DNA from: Ichthyophis bannanicus
Taxonomy: Eukaryota > Chordata > Amphibia > Gymnophiona > Ichthyophiidae
Length of the DNA stretch: 64,000 nt
Assembly: GCA_033557465.1 (NCBI GenBank)
Contig: CM066033.1
Coordinates: 585,620,438-585,684,437, forward strand
Reading direction: 5' to 3'
Notes under the pieces: generated by a model
Told to the model about the DNA's origin: nothing
Seen by the model: the letters and a program-made list of their open reading frames with translations, nothing else
Database searches by the model: none
Translations under genes and position numbers: made by a program
Shown here: positions 20,551 to 33,187 of the stretch, piece after piece
How the letters are laid out: each line of letters begins with the position of its first letter
How positions within the stretch are numbered: the stretch's first letter is position 1

Positions 20551-21045
20551 GTAAGTAATTCAATCACTAGAGAACACTTCCAAGTCAATATCTGTCTGAC
20601 ATTCTGTAGCATGAAAGAAGTAATTTCTTTAAGAAGAATATGCTGTTCTCTATGTACAGACAGCAGTGCAGCTAAAGTAAAAATAATTTCGCTGTTAGAG
20701 AAGACAAGGGAGAATTTTTAGATTTTCAAACTTGAACCAGTTTAAAAATGACGCTGTAATCTTAACCCTCATCCTACCAACGGGGTCGGATCGGACATCA
20801 ATGCAGTAGGTTGTTAGCACTATATAAACAACGGAAGTTATTAACAGCTGCCATTTTGAGAATTTGTTTTCTCACCAGTGGTAAGTCCAAATCAAATTTT
20901 CTTTTCATATGTTAAACGTTATTGTGCCCACAGCAGCTATTTAGTCTCTGGGGTCCAAAAGTACCCCAAATTATTTGGACTTTATTGTATATGTACTTAA
21001 TGAATAACTAATTTTTTTTTTTTTTTTCATTTTTGATAGGTAACA

Positions 21046-22850
21046 ATGTCTACCCACAGAAGATCCACTAGATATAATGCAGCAGATGTTCTGAGAGCAA
21101 TGTTTGAAAACCAAGATGACACCGATATGGAAGAATCGGACAACTCCAGTGATGAAAATGATCGCATCTCAGAACAATCTGATCATAGCGACACAGAATC
21201 CGGTCAACCAACTACTCCTGCATCAGAAGAAGGTCCGTCACATGCAAGTTTATGTCGTGGCAAACGTGGTCGTAGCGGAGGACGTGACCGGAGACTTGGG
21301 CGGGGACGTGGTAGGGGAAGAGGAATGGATCATGGTCAGCCTGATGATGGTTCCTCCAATGCACATGAACACGCACCAGATGTACTAGTTGGAAGAATTG
21401 GTACAGTTTGGCATAAAGATGCACCAAACACAGGTAGGCGTAGGGTTCAGAACATAATCAAACAACAGCCAGGAATAACAAATGCTGTTACCAGTTCTTC
21501 ACCTATAGAAGCTTTCATGTGTTTCAGAACCCCGGACATGTTTGATCTCTTAGTCCTAGAAACCAATCGAGAAGCTAGACGCAAGATAACAGAATGGAAT
21601 CACAGCAATCCTTCCCAAATAAAGAACTGGAACAGTGTTGACAGCCTCGAGATGAAGGCTTTCGTGGGGCTTTGTATGCTAGCAGGAGTTCATAAATCTC
21701 GCCATGAACCAGTTGCATAACTATGGTCAGAAAAGGAAGGAAGAGCTATCTTCACTGCAACAATGGCTAGAAACAGGTTCACTGAAATACTGAAATATAT
21801 TTGATTTGACAACAGAGCAACTCATACTGAAAGAGGGGCCACTGACAAATTGACGCCATTCCGTGATTTCTGGTTGCTGTTCCAGACACAGCTACCAAAA
21901 TTCTACATCCCTGGCACAGACCTGTGCGTGGATGAACAATTAGTGGCTTTCCGGGGCAGTTGTTCATTCCGCCAGTACATTCCATCAAAACCAGCCAAAT
22001 ATGGCATCAAAATATGGTGGTGGTGTGATGCAGAAACGAGTTACCCATTGAAGGGCGACGTTTATCTGGGACATCAACCTGATCAACAACGTGACGTAGG
22101 TCAGGGTGCTTGTGTTGTGAAAGAGTTAGTTGCACCATGGCGTCAAAGTGGCAGGAATGTAACGGCTGATTACTTCTTTACTTCTGTTCAGCTAGTAGAG
22201 GAACTCTTGATGGATGGCCTGACTTTCGTAGGCACAATGCAATCCAATAAACCCGACATTCCAAATGAAATGAAAGCGGCAAAAAACAGGGAAGAATGCA
22301 GTTCAGTCTATGGTTTCAAGGATCAACTGAGCTTAGTGTCATATGTACCCAAGTAAAACAAATCATCCTGTATTACAATGCTACTAAAAGTGGTGTAGAT
22401 AACCTTGATCACTTCTGTACAATGTTCACAGCAAGAAGGAAAGTGAATCGTTGGCCTGTTGTATTCTTTGGCAATTGCATTGATGTTGGTGCTGTTGCTG
22501 CTTTCATCATCTTTATGACAAAGTTTCCAGATTGGAAATTATCTGAAGATAGGCAAAGAATATTTCTCTCAGAACTTGGACATCAACTCGTTAGACCCCA
22601 AATCTTGCGTAGATCCACTGTGCCAACGCTTCCGGCTTCAATCCGATTAGCCATGAAGATGGTGGGAGTCTAACTTCGTGTTCCAGAATTGGACCAAAGG
22701 GACACTGCTGAAGGAAAAAGGAAGAGATGTGCTCTGTGTCCAAGATATGTTGACAGGAAAATTTGTCAGACATGTGGGACTTGCAGAAAACCCGTATGTC
22801 GCGACCATAGCAGACAAGAGACCGTTTGTAATGAATGCATTAAAATATAA
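21046..22850 (+). pseudogene. piggyBac transposase, inactivated
   Basis: The protein would excise and reinsert the element at TTAA sites. The N-terminus is acidic, followed by an Arg/Gly-rich stretch (GRGRGRG) at about 21290-21330. The DDE-type core is visible: the first Asp in 'LCVDEQLVAFRG' near 21926, the second in 'TADYFFTS' near 22167, and the third in 'GVDNLDHF' near 22393. The C-terminus has a Cys-rich finger (CALC, CQTCGTC, CRDH, CNEC) ending at 22850. It is broken by stops at 21718-21720, 21802-21804 and 22671-22673 and by a frameshift around 22350. The family assignment is firm and the loss of function is clear. Confidence 0.92.
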
Positions 22851-23077
22851 GTGAATGCGTGCATTCCTGTGTCAGAATTTGTAAAGTTATCACGAACATT
22901 GTCTACCATTAGTTTCTAAAGTTCATAGTTTTTTAAGTTCATATGTAACATCAAAACTGGACAGTTTCATTACAAAGTCACATTTCTTTGATTGATTTTA
23001 TAATTATTCATGATTAAAAGCACTACAAGAAAAATGTCTAACTTAAATTTTGTGTTTTCAACATCAAAGAATATGTG

Positions 23078-23240
23078 TTCTCCAGGAACAAGCAGGAATG
23101 TAGTCTTCATATATGGATATCGTCGGTACCGATGGAGCCTGCGCGGGAACGCTCCCCAGCGTCCAATAGGAACTCTTTTGGGAGCATCCCTCAGCACATG
23201 CGCGATGTCTTCCCGCCTTTCCAACTGTCCCTCTTCAGTT
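23078..23240 (+). repeat. DIRS C left inverted terminal repeat
   Basis: Reverse complement of 28615-28804 apart from the outer-end difference typical of DIRS. Confidence 0.9.
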
Positions 23241-23480
23241 TTTCGCTGAGCCGACAGGACACATACACTGTCACCGCAGAAAATTTCTTCTTTAAACTTG
23301 TTTTCTTGTGGTCGCGTCTGCCTCCGCTTGACACCTACCGGTACCACCAGTTCTCTTTTCTTCTTTTCAAAAAAAAAAAAATATATATATATATATACTT
23401 TCTAAACTGTTTCTCTTCAGAAACCTTTTCTTTTTGGTGCTAGGCGCCATTTTGGGCATTAGGCCCCATTTTCCTGAAAA

Positions 23481-25289
23481 ATGGCAAAACCAGCTAGTGG
23501 TTTTAAAAAATGTACTAAGTGTGGCGGTACCATTTCCGTCACCGACACCCATGACTGGTGTCTCAAATGTTTAGGCCCTGACCATTCTCCATCGGAGTGT
23601 CTCTCTTGTATGGGGATGACTAAAAGAGGAAGACAGAAACGGGCTGCAAAGCTCGGTACCCTCTTTTCTTCAGATGCGATGTGCATTGTATCAACGTCTT
23701 CCAGAGCCTCGTCTTCCTCCCATGGATCTCAGGTAACTAAACATTAGAGCCAATCCTCAAAGGCAGATCTCCATCCAAGCATCGAGAAGCCATTGGCATA
23801 GCCCTTGAGGAAACTACACCGGCAAAACAGCCCCGACGGGAGGCTTTGGCCTCCAAAGCACCAACGGGGCTCCAGGATGTTCTCGAGGCCTCGATCTTGG
23901 CAGAATTACTGGTGCCATGCTCAGGGGTTCTCGCCGCTTCTACCGGTACCGACATCCAGGCATCGGCAGCATTGATAGACCAGAGGTTCCTCGCTATCAA
24001 ATGCAGTCTTGCAGCTCTCCTTACAGCTGCGGTACCGTTGACACCGCTACCGACAGTTCAAGGGCACCGATACCGATGCCGGTACCAGCACAGGTACCAA
24101 TGCCGGTACCAGCACTGACGGTACCGGCCCTGGTGGGAATTCTTCCCATGCCGACTTTTTCTGGCATCGACAGATCAGTACTGGACCAACTCAGTACCGG
24201 ACCAACTCGGTACCGACTTTGATCGATACCGATACCGTGCTTTGCATGAACATCAGGATCAGAGATACTTCGAATCCTCCGATTCCGATGACTCTGATAA
24301 TTCTGCCAGTACCAGAGTGCTTCTCCCGGAAGACTCCTCTTCTCCTTAACGTAGAATGTCTCCTCCGGAGGGCATGTCTTTTCAGGATTTTATTCGTGAT
24401 GTGGCCCGAGGCCTTTCAATCACGGTAGCTCCTGAAAAGGAACCTAGAGCAAAGGAATTGGAAATTCTCCAATACCCTAAGGCTCCCAAAGAGGCAGCCA
24501 CTCTGCCCATTCATGAAATTCTACATGATTTGATGCTCAGAATGTGGGAAACACCTTTGACCACATCTCCTCATTCTAGGAGACTTGATACCATGTATCG
24601 AGTTCCACCATGTCCTGGCTTTCAAAAGACTCAGCTGCCACACCACTCAATGGTAGTGGAGTCAGCCATGCGTAGGATAAAAAGTGCAAAAAGACATGCA
24701 TCCAATCCTCCAGGTCATGAATGCAGGACTCTTGACGCCTTTGGGCGTCGAACTTTTCAGGCCTCCATGCTTTCAGCTAGGATCAGCTCATATAATTTTA
24801 TATATGGGAATGTTCCTCAAAGAAGTCACAGGAGATTTGGAGCTTATGAGCCCCCTTCTCCCTGATGACAAATGACAAGACTTACTTACTCTTGTCAAGC
24901 ATGCTCAAGACGTTTCCAAGTTTGTAAATCGTGCAGCCTTTGACTGCTTTGAATGCATCAGCAGAACTTCTGCTATTGCCATCGGTGCACGTCGGATTGC
25001 CTGGCTTCAGGCATCAGACTTGGAGATTTGGGTACAGGATAATTTAGGAAACATCCCTTGCACAGGAGAAAACCTCTTTGGCAAGAATTGGCAGGAAAAG
25101 GCTAATGAGATAGATGCTGACAATATCACTTTAGGAAGATTGTCAAAATCTACAGCCACTCCAGCCAAAAAGAAACCCTATAAAAAACCCTTTTTCAGCA
25201 AAAAGAGGAAGTTTTATCCGTCCTATACCCAGCAAGGGCAAGGTCAGGGTCAAGTTGCCCAAAGGGGACAACAACAACAATCCAGATAA
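23481..25289 (+). pseudogene. DIRS C gag, broken
   Basis: The start is clear: the Met at 23481 opens a frame with a Cys/His finger (KCTKCGG, then HDWCLKC, then CLSC) of the kind expected for nucleic-acid binding. A TAG near 23745 ends that frame; copy D has an intact codon there. The middle is a GGTACC-rich, Ser/Thr-rich segment in shifted frames (about 23840-24240). The conserved domain follows in 24356-24865 ('MSFQDFIRDVARGLS', 'LDTMYRVPPCPGF') and 25020-25289, ending basic. It is structural by inference. Confidence 0.82.
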
Positions 25290-27275
25290 CAAAAGAAGCC
25301 AAAAGGCCCGAGAGCTCAGCCAGCTCCACAGGCTCAGCCCCCTCAAGGGCTTTGACGCCTTCCTAGAGAGCTTGGCCTTCCTGCCTCTGAAGGGTCCAGA
25401 ACCCCTAAACATTCCAGGCTGGTTGTGTCATTTTGCCAACAGATGGCACCAAATAACAGCAGAAAATTAGACTCTGTCCATTGTAGGAGAGGGGTACAAG
25501 CTTCATTTTCACAGCATGCCCCCTCCTACAATCGTAAGACAGTTCAATTCCCAAACCTCTGCAGACAATCTACTGGATCAAGAAGTCTCATCACGCCTTG
25601 CCCAAGAAGCAATAGAGGAAGTACCCATTCTCCAACAGGGTGCAGGGTTCTACTCCCCCTATTTTCTTATTCCAAAGAAAACAGGACACAGACCCATTCT
25701 AGTCCTCAGAGAATTGAACAAATATCTGTTCCGAGAAAAGTTCAAAATGATTTCTCTGGGAAATCTTCTGCCATACCTTCAGAGTCAGGATTGGCTTTGC
25801 TCTCTAGATCTAAAGGATGCATATACTCACATTCTGATCCATCCAGATCACAGGAAATTCTTACGATTCCTTTTCAAGGGAAAACACTTCCAATACAGGG
25901 TTCTTCCCTTTGGTCTGGCTTTGGCACCAAGAGTATTCACGAAATGCATGACAGTAGTAACTGCATGCCTGCGAACCCTAAGGATATTCGTCTTCCCTTA
26001 CTTGGACGACTGGTTCATTCGAGCCCCCACGGTTGCAGAAGCCAGCTCTGCACTGTCTCGCACAATGCGAATCCTCCAATACTTGGGATTGGTAATAAAC
26101 TTCCCAAAATCCCAACTTGTTCCTTCCCAATCCCTGGAGTTCATAGGAGCCTGTTTTAGATACCAGACAGTCAAGGGCTTTCCTCCCACAGCCCCGATGT
26201 CTTCGCATAGTGCAACTAGCTTCTCAAGCAGCGGGGAAATCCTCCCTAACTGCTTGAGAACTGCTACAATTACTGGGACATATGGCATCCACAGTTCATG
26301 TAGTTCCCTATGCTCGCCTCCACATGCGAGCAGCCCAGTTAGCCCTATCCACACAGTGGACACAGGCCACAGGACGTCTGTCAGACAAGATATCAAACTC
26401 TCAACGACTGATCTTGTCCCTACAATGATGGCAGTCACTGGAGAATCTTTTAGTGGGGTCTCCTTTCCAACAACCCCTATTCCAGGCCACCCTAACAACA
26501 GATGCATCACAGGTGGGTTGGGGAGCACACCTGCACCTTCTCTTTACCCAGGGTACCTGGACGCCACAGGAGGCTTGTCTTCACATAAACCTCCTAGAAT
26601 TAAGAGCAATCTATCTAGTTCTTCGAGTAGTCCATGTCCAGCTCAGCTACAAGACAGTCCTAGTCCAAACGGACAATCAAGTAGCCATGTTCTATGTGAA
26701 CAAGCAGGGCGGAACAGGCTCTCTGTCGTTATGCAACAAAGCTTTACGACTATGGGCCCTCGCCAGAGAGCATCAAATTCACCTTCTCGTGCTATATCTT
26801 CCAGACATTCAAAACCTTTGGGCAGACAAACTCAGCCGAGTATTGCTGCCTCACGAATGGTCTCTCCACCTAGACCAGGTGACAAAGATATTTCAGATCT
26901 GGGGGACCCCAGACATAGACCTCTTTGCAAGTCCACTGAATGCCAAACTTCCCCGGTTCTGTTCCAGGATTCTGGCTCACAATTGCCAAGCAAGGGACGC
27001 CTTCCTCCTTCACTGGGGTCAGGACTTCCTCTATGCCTTCCCACCCATTCCCCTCATCCCCAAAACACTCTTCAAGCTTCAGAGAGAGAGAGGTCATATG
27101 ATCCTCATAGCGCCATGGTGGCCACGACAAACATGGTATCCCCTGCTCCTACATCTTTCTCAAGCTGCACCTCTGGAATTAGGGTGTGCTCCAGACCTTC
27201 TCTCCCAAGAGAACGGGATGCTATGTCATCGGAACCCCCCAGTCCCTGCATCTCAGGGCCTGGTTGCTGAAAGCC
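25290..27275 (+). pseudogene. DIRS C reverse transcriptase-RNase H, frameshifted
   Basis: The RT part is open from 25516 to about 26160, with 'LDLKDAYTHILIHPDHRK' and an intact YLDDW box at about 25999-26013. A frame change near 26160 moves the RNase H to the frame starting at 26453, which has TTDAS, LLELRA, TDNQ and WADKLS. The methyltransferase-like block 'DIDLFASPLNAKLP' follows. All catalytic residues that I can see are kept, so decay here is by indels rather than active-site change. Confidence 0.87.
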
Positions 27276-28286
27276 TAGACCTGCAGGATCTTAACCTTTC
27301 CCAACAGGTAAAGGATATCCTTCAAGCTTCTAGAAAACCTTCCACAAGACGTTCTTATGCCTTTAAGTGGAAACATTTTACTATATGGTGTTCTCAAAAG
27401 GGCTTAAACCCCCTTATGATACTTTTGGAATCGGTACTAGAGTACCTACTTCATTTATCAAATTCTGGTCTAAAGACCAATTCAGTAAGAGTCCATCTTA
27501 GTGTAATTGCAGCTTTCCTATAAGTCTCTAAATGGACAGCCAATTTCCTCTCATCCACTCATAGTGAAATTCATGAGAGGTCTTCTATTAACAAAGCCTC
27601 CCATCAGGCCACCACCGGTGGCATGGGATTTAAATCTAGTTCTCGGACAGCTCATGAAACCGCCCTTTGAACCTTTAGCCATTACAACCCTAAAGTTTTT
27701 ATCCTGGAAAGTCATCTTCCTGATTGCAATCACCTCTGCACGTCGCATTAGTGAATTGCAAGCTTTAGTGGCTGATCCTCCTTATACGAGGTTTCACCAT
27801 GATAAGGTTGTTCTCAGAACTCATCCACATTTTATGCCAAAGGTGGTTTTGCCTTTTCATTTAAATCAATCGATTTACCTTCCTGTATTCTTTCCTAGGC
27901 CTCATGCCTCTAATGCAGAAAGGAACCTTCATACTTTGGACTGTAAAAGAGCCTTGGCTTTTTACTTACAAAGAACACAGCAACATAGAAAGTCTTCTCA
28001 ACTTTTTATTGCTTTTGATTCTAGTCATTTGGGACTTCCAGTCTCCAAAAGAACTCTATCTAAATGGATTGCACTATGCATATCCTTTGCTTATGAGAGT
28101 AAGAGTCTTCCTCTCCAAGGCCATGTCACAGCGCATAATGTGAGAGCCATGGCAGCCTCTATGGCTAACCTTCACTCTGTGTCTATCGATGACATCTGTC
28201 AAGCAGACACCTGGGCTTCGGTTCAAACCTTCACAGCCCACTACTGTCTAGATAAAGCCTCCTGTCGGGATGCCTTTTTCAGCTAG
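27150..28286 (+). pseudogene. DIRS C tyrosine recombinase, frameshifted
   Basis: The N-terminal core-binding part ('SRKPSTRRSYAFKWKHF') is in one frame to about 27523 and the catalytic part in another from 27507. The catalytic set is present: ARRISEL, HNVR, the Trp in DTWASV and the Tyr in HYCLDK. A TAG at 28284-28286 truncates the C-terminus by about ten residues compared with copy A. Confidence 0.87.
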
Positions 28287-28436
28287 GCTGTTCTTCAACA
28301 TCTCTTTCAGACTTAATTCAACTCCTACCCACCAAACCTGGGGGGATGCCAGAGATCCATGGGAGGAAGCATGGCTCACCTCACTATAGGTGGCTGCTTC
28401 CTGGGGCCATCTCCCCGGCATCTTTAGCTAGGGAGT

Positions 28437-28540
28437 CCCCATATGTGAAGACTACATTCCTGCTTGTTCCTGGAGATAGCGTAGTTACTCACCTTTAACA
28501 GGTGATCTCCGGGAACAGCAGGAATTTAGTCTTCACAACC
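28437..28540 (+). repeat. DIRS C internal complementary region
   Basis: Complements of the left and right outer ends joined at about 28477. The right half carries TTTAACAGG where the other copies have TGTAACAGG. Confidence 0.88.
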
Positions 28541-28614
28541 CACCCACCTCCCCTAGGAGTTATCTCTCTGTCTCTTTCCTCTCTCCCTCTAGCCTTTCTC
28601 TCAGCTACAAACCT

Positions 28615-28804
28615 AACTGAAGAGGGACAGTTGGAAAGGCGGGAAGGCAGCGCATGTGTTGAGGGATGCTCCCAAAAGCTTTCCTATTGGACGCTGGGGA
28701 GCGTTCCCGCTCAGGCTCCGTCGATACCGACGATACCCATATGTGAAGACTAAATTCCCGCTGTTCCCGGAGATCATCTGTTACAGGTGAGTAACTACTA
28801 TGCT
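28615..28804 (+). repeat. DIRS C right inverted terminal repeat
   Basis: It ends with the outward phrase CAGGTGAGTAACTA, again a splice-donor consensus. Confidence 0.88.
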
Positions 28805-29044
28805 TTCCACATTAAGAAAGTGTTCAGTGATGATAACTTTCATCAGCAATCCCAAAAGTACATGGGGTCCATTCGACCACCGTTGATAAGATTTGTATGT
28901 AAAATATGTTGGTAGGATGAGGGTTAAACAAAGCAGCCGTAGTTTTTTTAAATAAGGGAAATCTACTTGAGGTGTAAAATGAAACAGCAATATATGTGAA
29001 AAATGTTTAAGGTTTTCATGTGTGATGAATTGTTGTGTCCTTAG

Positions 29045-29118
29045 GTCATTAATTCTGACCATGTTTCTTCTGATGAATCGTGGGTTGACAATCTTTCTCC
29101 TACAAGGAAGAGAATGAT
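29045..29118 (+). CDS. TMEM144: TMEM144 internal exon (c)
   Basis: The acceptor ccttag and donor gtaagt bound 74 nt. The exon starts in phase 0, consistent with exon (b), and ends with two bases of an Ile codon. The peptide VINSDHVSSDESWVDNLS followed by PTRKRM is hydrophilic and corresponds to the loop of human TMEM144 that contains VIN and SWVDKLS motifs. The right inverted end of the piggyBac element lies only 117 bp upstream, so the exon narrowly escaped disruption. Confidence 0.88.
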
Positions 29119-29839
29119 GTAAGTTGAAGCTGTTTACTGCATCCTCCTGACTGCCCTGATCCTGGACTCCAGCCATTGCTACTCTATATCAATATAGAAA
29201 ACTAAGGGAGCCCTGTTTTTAAGAACAGAGGTCCAGAATATATATGTATATATATATTGCTAAAATAACTTACTAGCTAAAACATTATGAGCAGAAAATC
29301 CTTTGATCTGTTGCACTTTTGAAGACCTGTATTTGGTCATTCCTGCCACCTCACCATTCTTGCATAGCATACATGCCTAGGAGTACGAAATACTTGTGAG
29401 CCTGTATGCTTATTTGCCTTTTGAAAATCCCTTCTGCGACAGAGCTCACAAGTGCCCCTCTGAGAAATATACCAAGGAAGTTAAAAATAAACTCTCCATG
29501 TAAATGTTGCTGAGGCAGCCCTGACTTCACCCTCAGTGCTGTCTCTGTCTCGCCTTTGGGGAAAACTGCAAAGTGGATAGCTCGCATACTTTCCTCACAC
29601 TGAAAGAGAAGCACAATTTTCAAAGGTCTTTTTTGCATGTGGAAATCCCTTTTATGTGCATTCTTCTACTCTGATCATTCTTGTGATACCGAGGTATTTT
29701 TAAATACATAAAATTTCTGCTGCCAGTACAGATTTTTAATAGCGCTACTGGTTCTGTAGAAACTTACAGGCTTTGTAGGTTTTAATATTTTTGTATAGGA
29801 CTAGCATATTGGAGGGGAATTGGATTTAGCGCATGCCTT
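29119..29839. other. TMEM144 intron, no feature seen
   Basis: A short TA tract is present near 29241-29260. Otherwise I see no recognisable repeat and no exon. Confidence 0.5.
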
Positions 29840-30040
29840 TTTCTTAAGAGTTCCATGCAAGTTATATTCACGTACAGTAGGCATTTTCCTGTCTCCAGGG
29901 GGCTTACTATCTAAATGTGTACCTGAGGCAATGGAGGGTTAAGTGATTTCCCCAAGATCACAAGGAGCTGCAGTGGGATTCAGACCCTAGTTATCCTGGT
30001 TCTAGCCCACTGCTCTTACCATTAGGCTACTTCTCCACTT
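29840..30040 (-). mobile_element. tRNA-derived SINE
   Basis: Same family as 6218-6435, in the same orientation. The core 'gaggcaatggagggttaagt' and the tRNA-like head at the high-coordinate end are visible, though the B box is degraded. Confidence 0.7.
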
Positions 30041-30302
30041 GCATTTGTGAGACCTTACTGGCCTCTTAGTGGGATGTCTTCCTCTTCTGTGATCCTGAAA
30101 TTTAGTCCTCTAACATGCATTACATCCTACAAAGACTCTTGTGGCTGCCAGTTAATTGTCCTTCCTGGAAATATGTTGTTGCAAGTCAAAGGTGAGGGCA
30201 TCTAACCCAAGACAAGTTCAATAATATGACTGGTAAAGGGCACAGAGAAGAGGCCTATTTATTTCAGAAAATTATAAATAGCTTACAAGCAGTGATCTGT
30301 CA

Positions 30303-30492
30303 GTGGTTCTCAATCCAGTCCTTGGGGCACATCTAGCCAGTCAGATTTTCAGGATATCCACAATAAATATGTATGAGACATATTTGCATGGACTGCCTTT
30401 TTATGCAAATCTCTCACATACATATTCATTGTGGATATCCTGAAAACCTGACTGATTGCGTGTGCCCCAAGGACTGAGTTGAAAACTACTGA
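30303..30492. mobile_element. hAT-like foldback MITE
   Basis: The arms CAGTGGTTCTCAATCCAGTC and its near complement at 30480 fold over almost the whole length, including a CAGGATATCCACAA block and its complement. The CAGTGGTTCTCA end is typical of hAT-Charlie elements. A clean 8-bp target duplication is not visible. Confidence 0.65.
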
Positions 30493-31543
<1,051 letters not shown>

Positions 31544-33187
31544 ATCTCCAGGAACAAGCAGGAATGTAGTCTTCACATATGGTTACCGTCGACATCGACG
31601 GAGCCTGCGCGGGAACGCTCCCCAGCGTCCAAAAGGAAAGCTTTTGGGAGCACCCCACCACGCATGTGTGCTGCCTTCTCGCCCAACCACCTCTCTCACT
31701 TCAGTTCTTCGTTTTCTGCGGAGCCGACAGGACATGTCCCCTGTCACCGCAGAAAATCTTCTCTTATTTTTATGTTTTTTGTGGTCGCGTTTGCCTTCCG
31801 TCGATGCCTACCGGTACCACCGGTGCTTTTCTTTTTTTCTAAAAATAACTCAATTTTAGTTGCTTTTTCTCAGGGGTTTCTTCCCTGCTCTGGTGCTTGG
31901 CGCCATTTTGGGCATTAGGCCCTCTTTTTCCTTACCATGGAAAAACCAGCCACTGGTTTTTAAAAATGTTCAAAATGTGGCGGTACAATTTCTATTACCG
32001 ACACCCATGACTGGTGTCTTAAATGTTTGCGTCCTGATCATTGCCCTATGAAGTGTCTCTCTTGCAGGAAGTTAACTAAAAGAAGTCTTCAGAATCGAGC
32101 AAATCAACTCGGTGCCCTATTTGCTTCAGACACGATGTCTGTAGCATTGATGTCTTCCAGGGCTTCTACTTCTTCCCAGGGATCTCAGGTAACTAAACAC
32201 AAGTCTTCTAAGACTGACCGGTCCTCGAAGGGTAGATCTCCCTCGAAACATCGAGATGCCACTGGCGTTGCCCTCAAGGACATTTCACTGGCAGAACAGC
32301 CCCAGCGGGAGTCTTCGGGCTCCAAAGCTTTATCGGGGCTCCAGTACGTTCCCGAGGCCTCGACCTCGACGGAACTACTGGTTCCATGCTCGGGGGTTGT
32401 GGCGGCTTCCACCGGTACCGACACCCTGGCATCGGTAGTAGTGATGGACAAAAGACTCCTCTCTATCGAACGTAGTTGAGCGGCTCTTTTAGCTACTTCG
32501 GTACCGCTAAAGTCGCTGCAGACGGTTCCGCAGGTACCGATGCCGGTACCGGTGCCAGTGCCCTCGGTACCATTCTTCCCCCGATGCCGACCTTGGAATC
32601 TCTCTCCAGCATGGGGGACCATGTACCGACTCGTTTCGGTACCGATATCAAGCAGTACCGACGCCATCTGCTTCGGGAGAACCCGGTGCTTCCTCCTTTT
32701 GAGTCTTCCGATTCCAATGACTTGGATGATTCCACCGGTACCAGAGCTGAACTTTTACAAGATTCAACTCCTTCTCCTCAACGCAGAATGTCCCCTCCTG
32801 AGGATATGTCTTTTCATGATTTTGTACGTGATATGGCAAAGGGTCTTGCCATTACAGTAGTACCAGAAAAGGAGCCTAGGGCAGAAGACTTGAGAATTCT
32901 TCAATATCCTTTGGCTCCAAAGGAGGCAGCTATGCTTCCTATACATCAGATCTTACATGATCTAATGTTAAGAATGTGGGAAGCTCCTTTAACAGTATCT
33001 CCACATTCTAGACGTCTGGACACTATGTATAGAGTACCAGGTAGAGTCCGCCATGAGGCAGATTAAGAGTGCTAAAAGACTCTCTTCCAATCCATCAGGT
33101 CATGAGTCTAGAACACTGGATGCCTTTGGTCGTCGATGCTTTCAGTCCTCTATGCTATCAGCAAGAATCAGTTCCTATATATTTTTA
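31544..33187 (+). mobile_element. DIRS copy D (family 1), 5' fragment
   Basis: Left terminal repeat (31544-31708), leader and most of gag. It ends abruptly at 33187 where a CR1 3' end begins. RT, recombinase and right end are absent. Confidence 0.87.
31937..33066 (+). pseudogene. DIRS D gag, broken
   Basis: The start codon at 31937 matches copy C, but the ninth codon is TAA where copy C has a Lys codon. The finger (CGGTISITD-type, HDWCLKC, CLSC) is otherwise preserved and the frame continues to 32479. A frame change then leads into 32476-33066, which holds the GGTACC-rich linker and the conserved 'MSFHDFVRDMAKGLAI' and 'LDTMYRVP' blocks. The C-terminal third is cut off by the CR1 junction. 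Confidence 0.8.

Larger units (their letters stand above)
23078..28804 (+). mobile_element. DIRS copy C (family 1), full length but decayed
   Basis: This copy has the complete layout: left repeat 23078-23240, leader, gag from 23481, RT-RNase H, recombinase, internal complementary region 28437-28540 and right repeat 28615-28804. It is inserted in the piggyBac 3' region without an obvious target duplication. Compared with copy A it keeps the gag 5' end but carries stops and frameshifts in every gene. A short TA microsatellite (about 23379-23398) has grown in the leader. Confidence 0.93.
20762..28927 (+). mobile_element. piggyBac element interrupted by DIRS C
   Basis: TTAA at 20762-20765 and 28924-28927 flank perfect 15-bp inverted ends: CCCTCATCCTACCAA at 20766 and its complement ending at 28923. 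Both are hallmarks of piggyBac cut-and-paste transposons. The transposase region lies at 21046-22850. A complete DIRS (23078-28804) sits in the 3' untranslated part; without it the element would be about 2.4 kb. It lies in the TMEM144 intron between exons (b) and (c). Confidence 0.93.
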
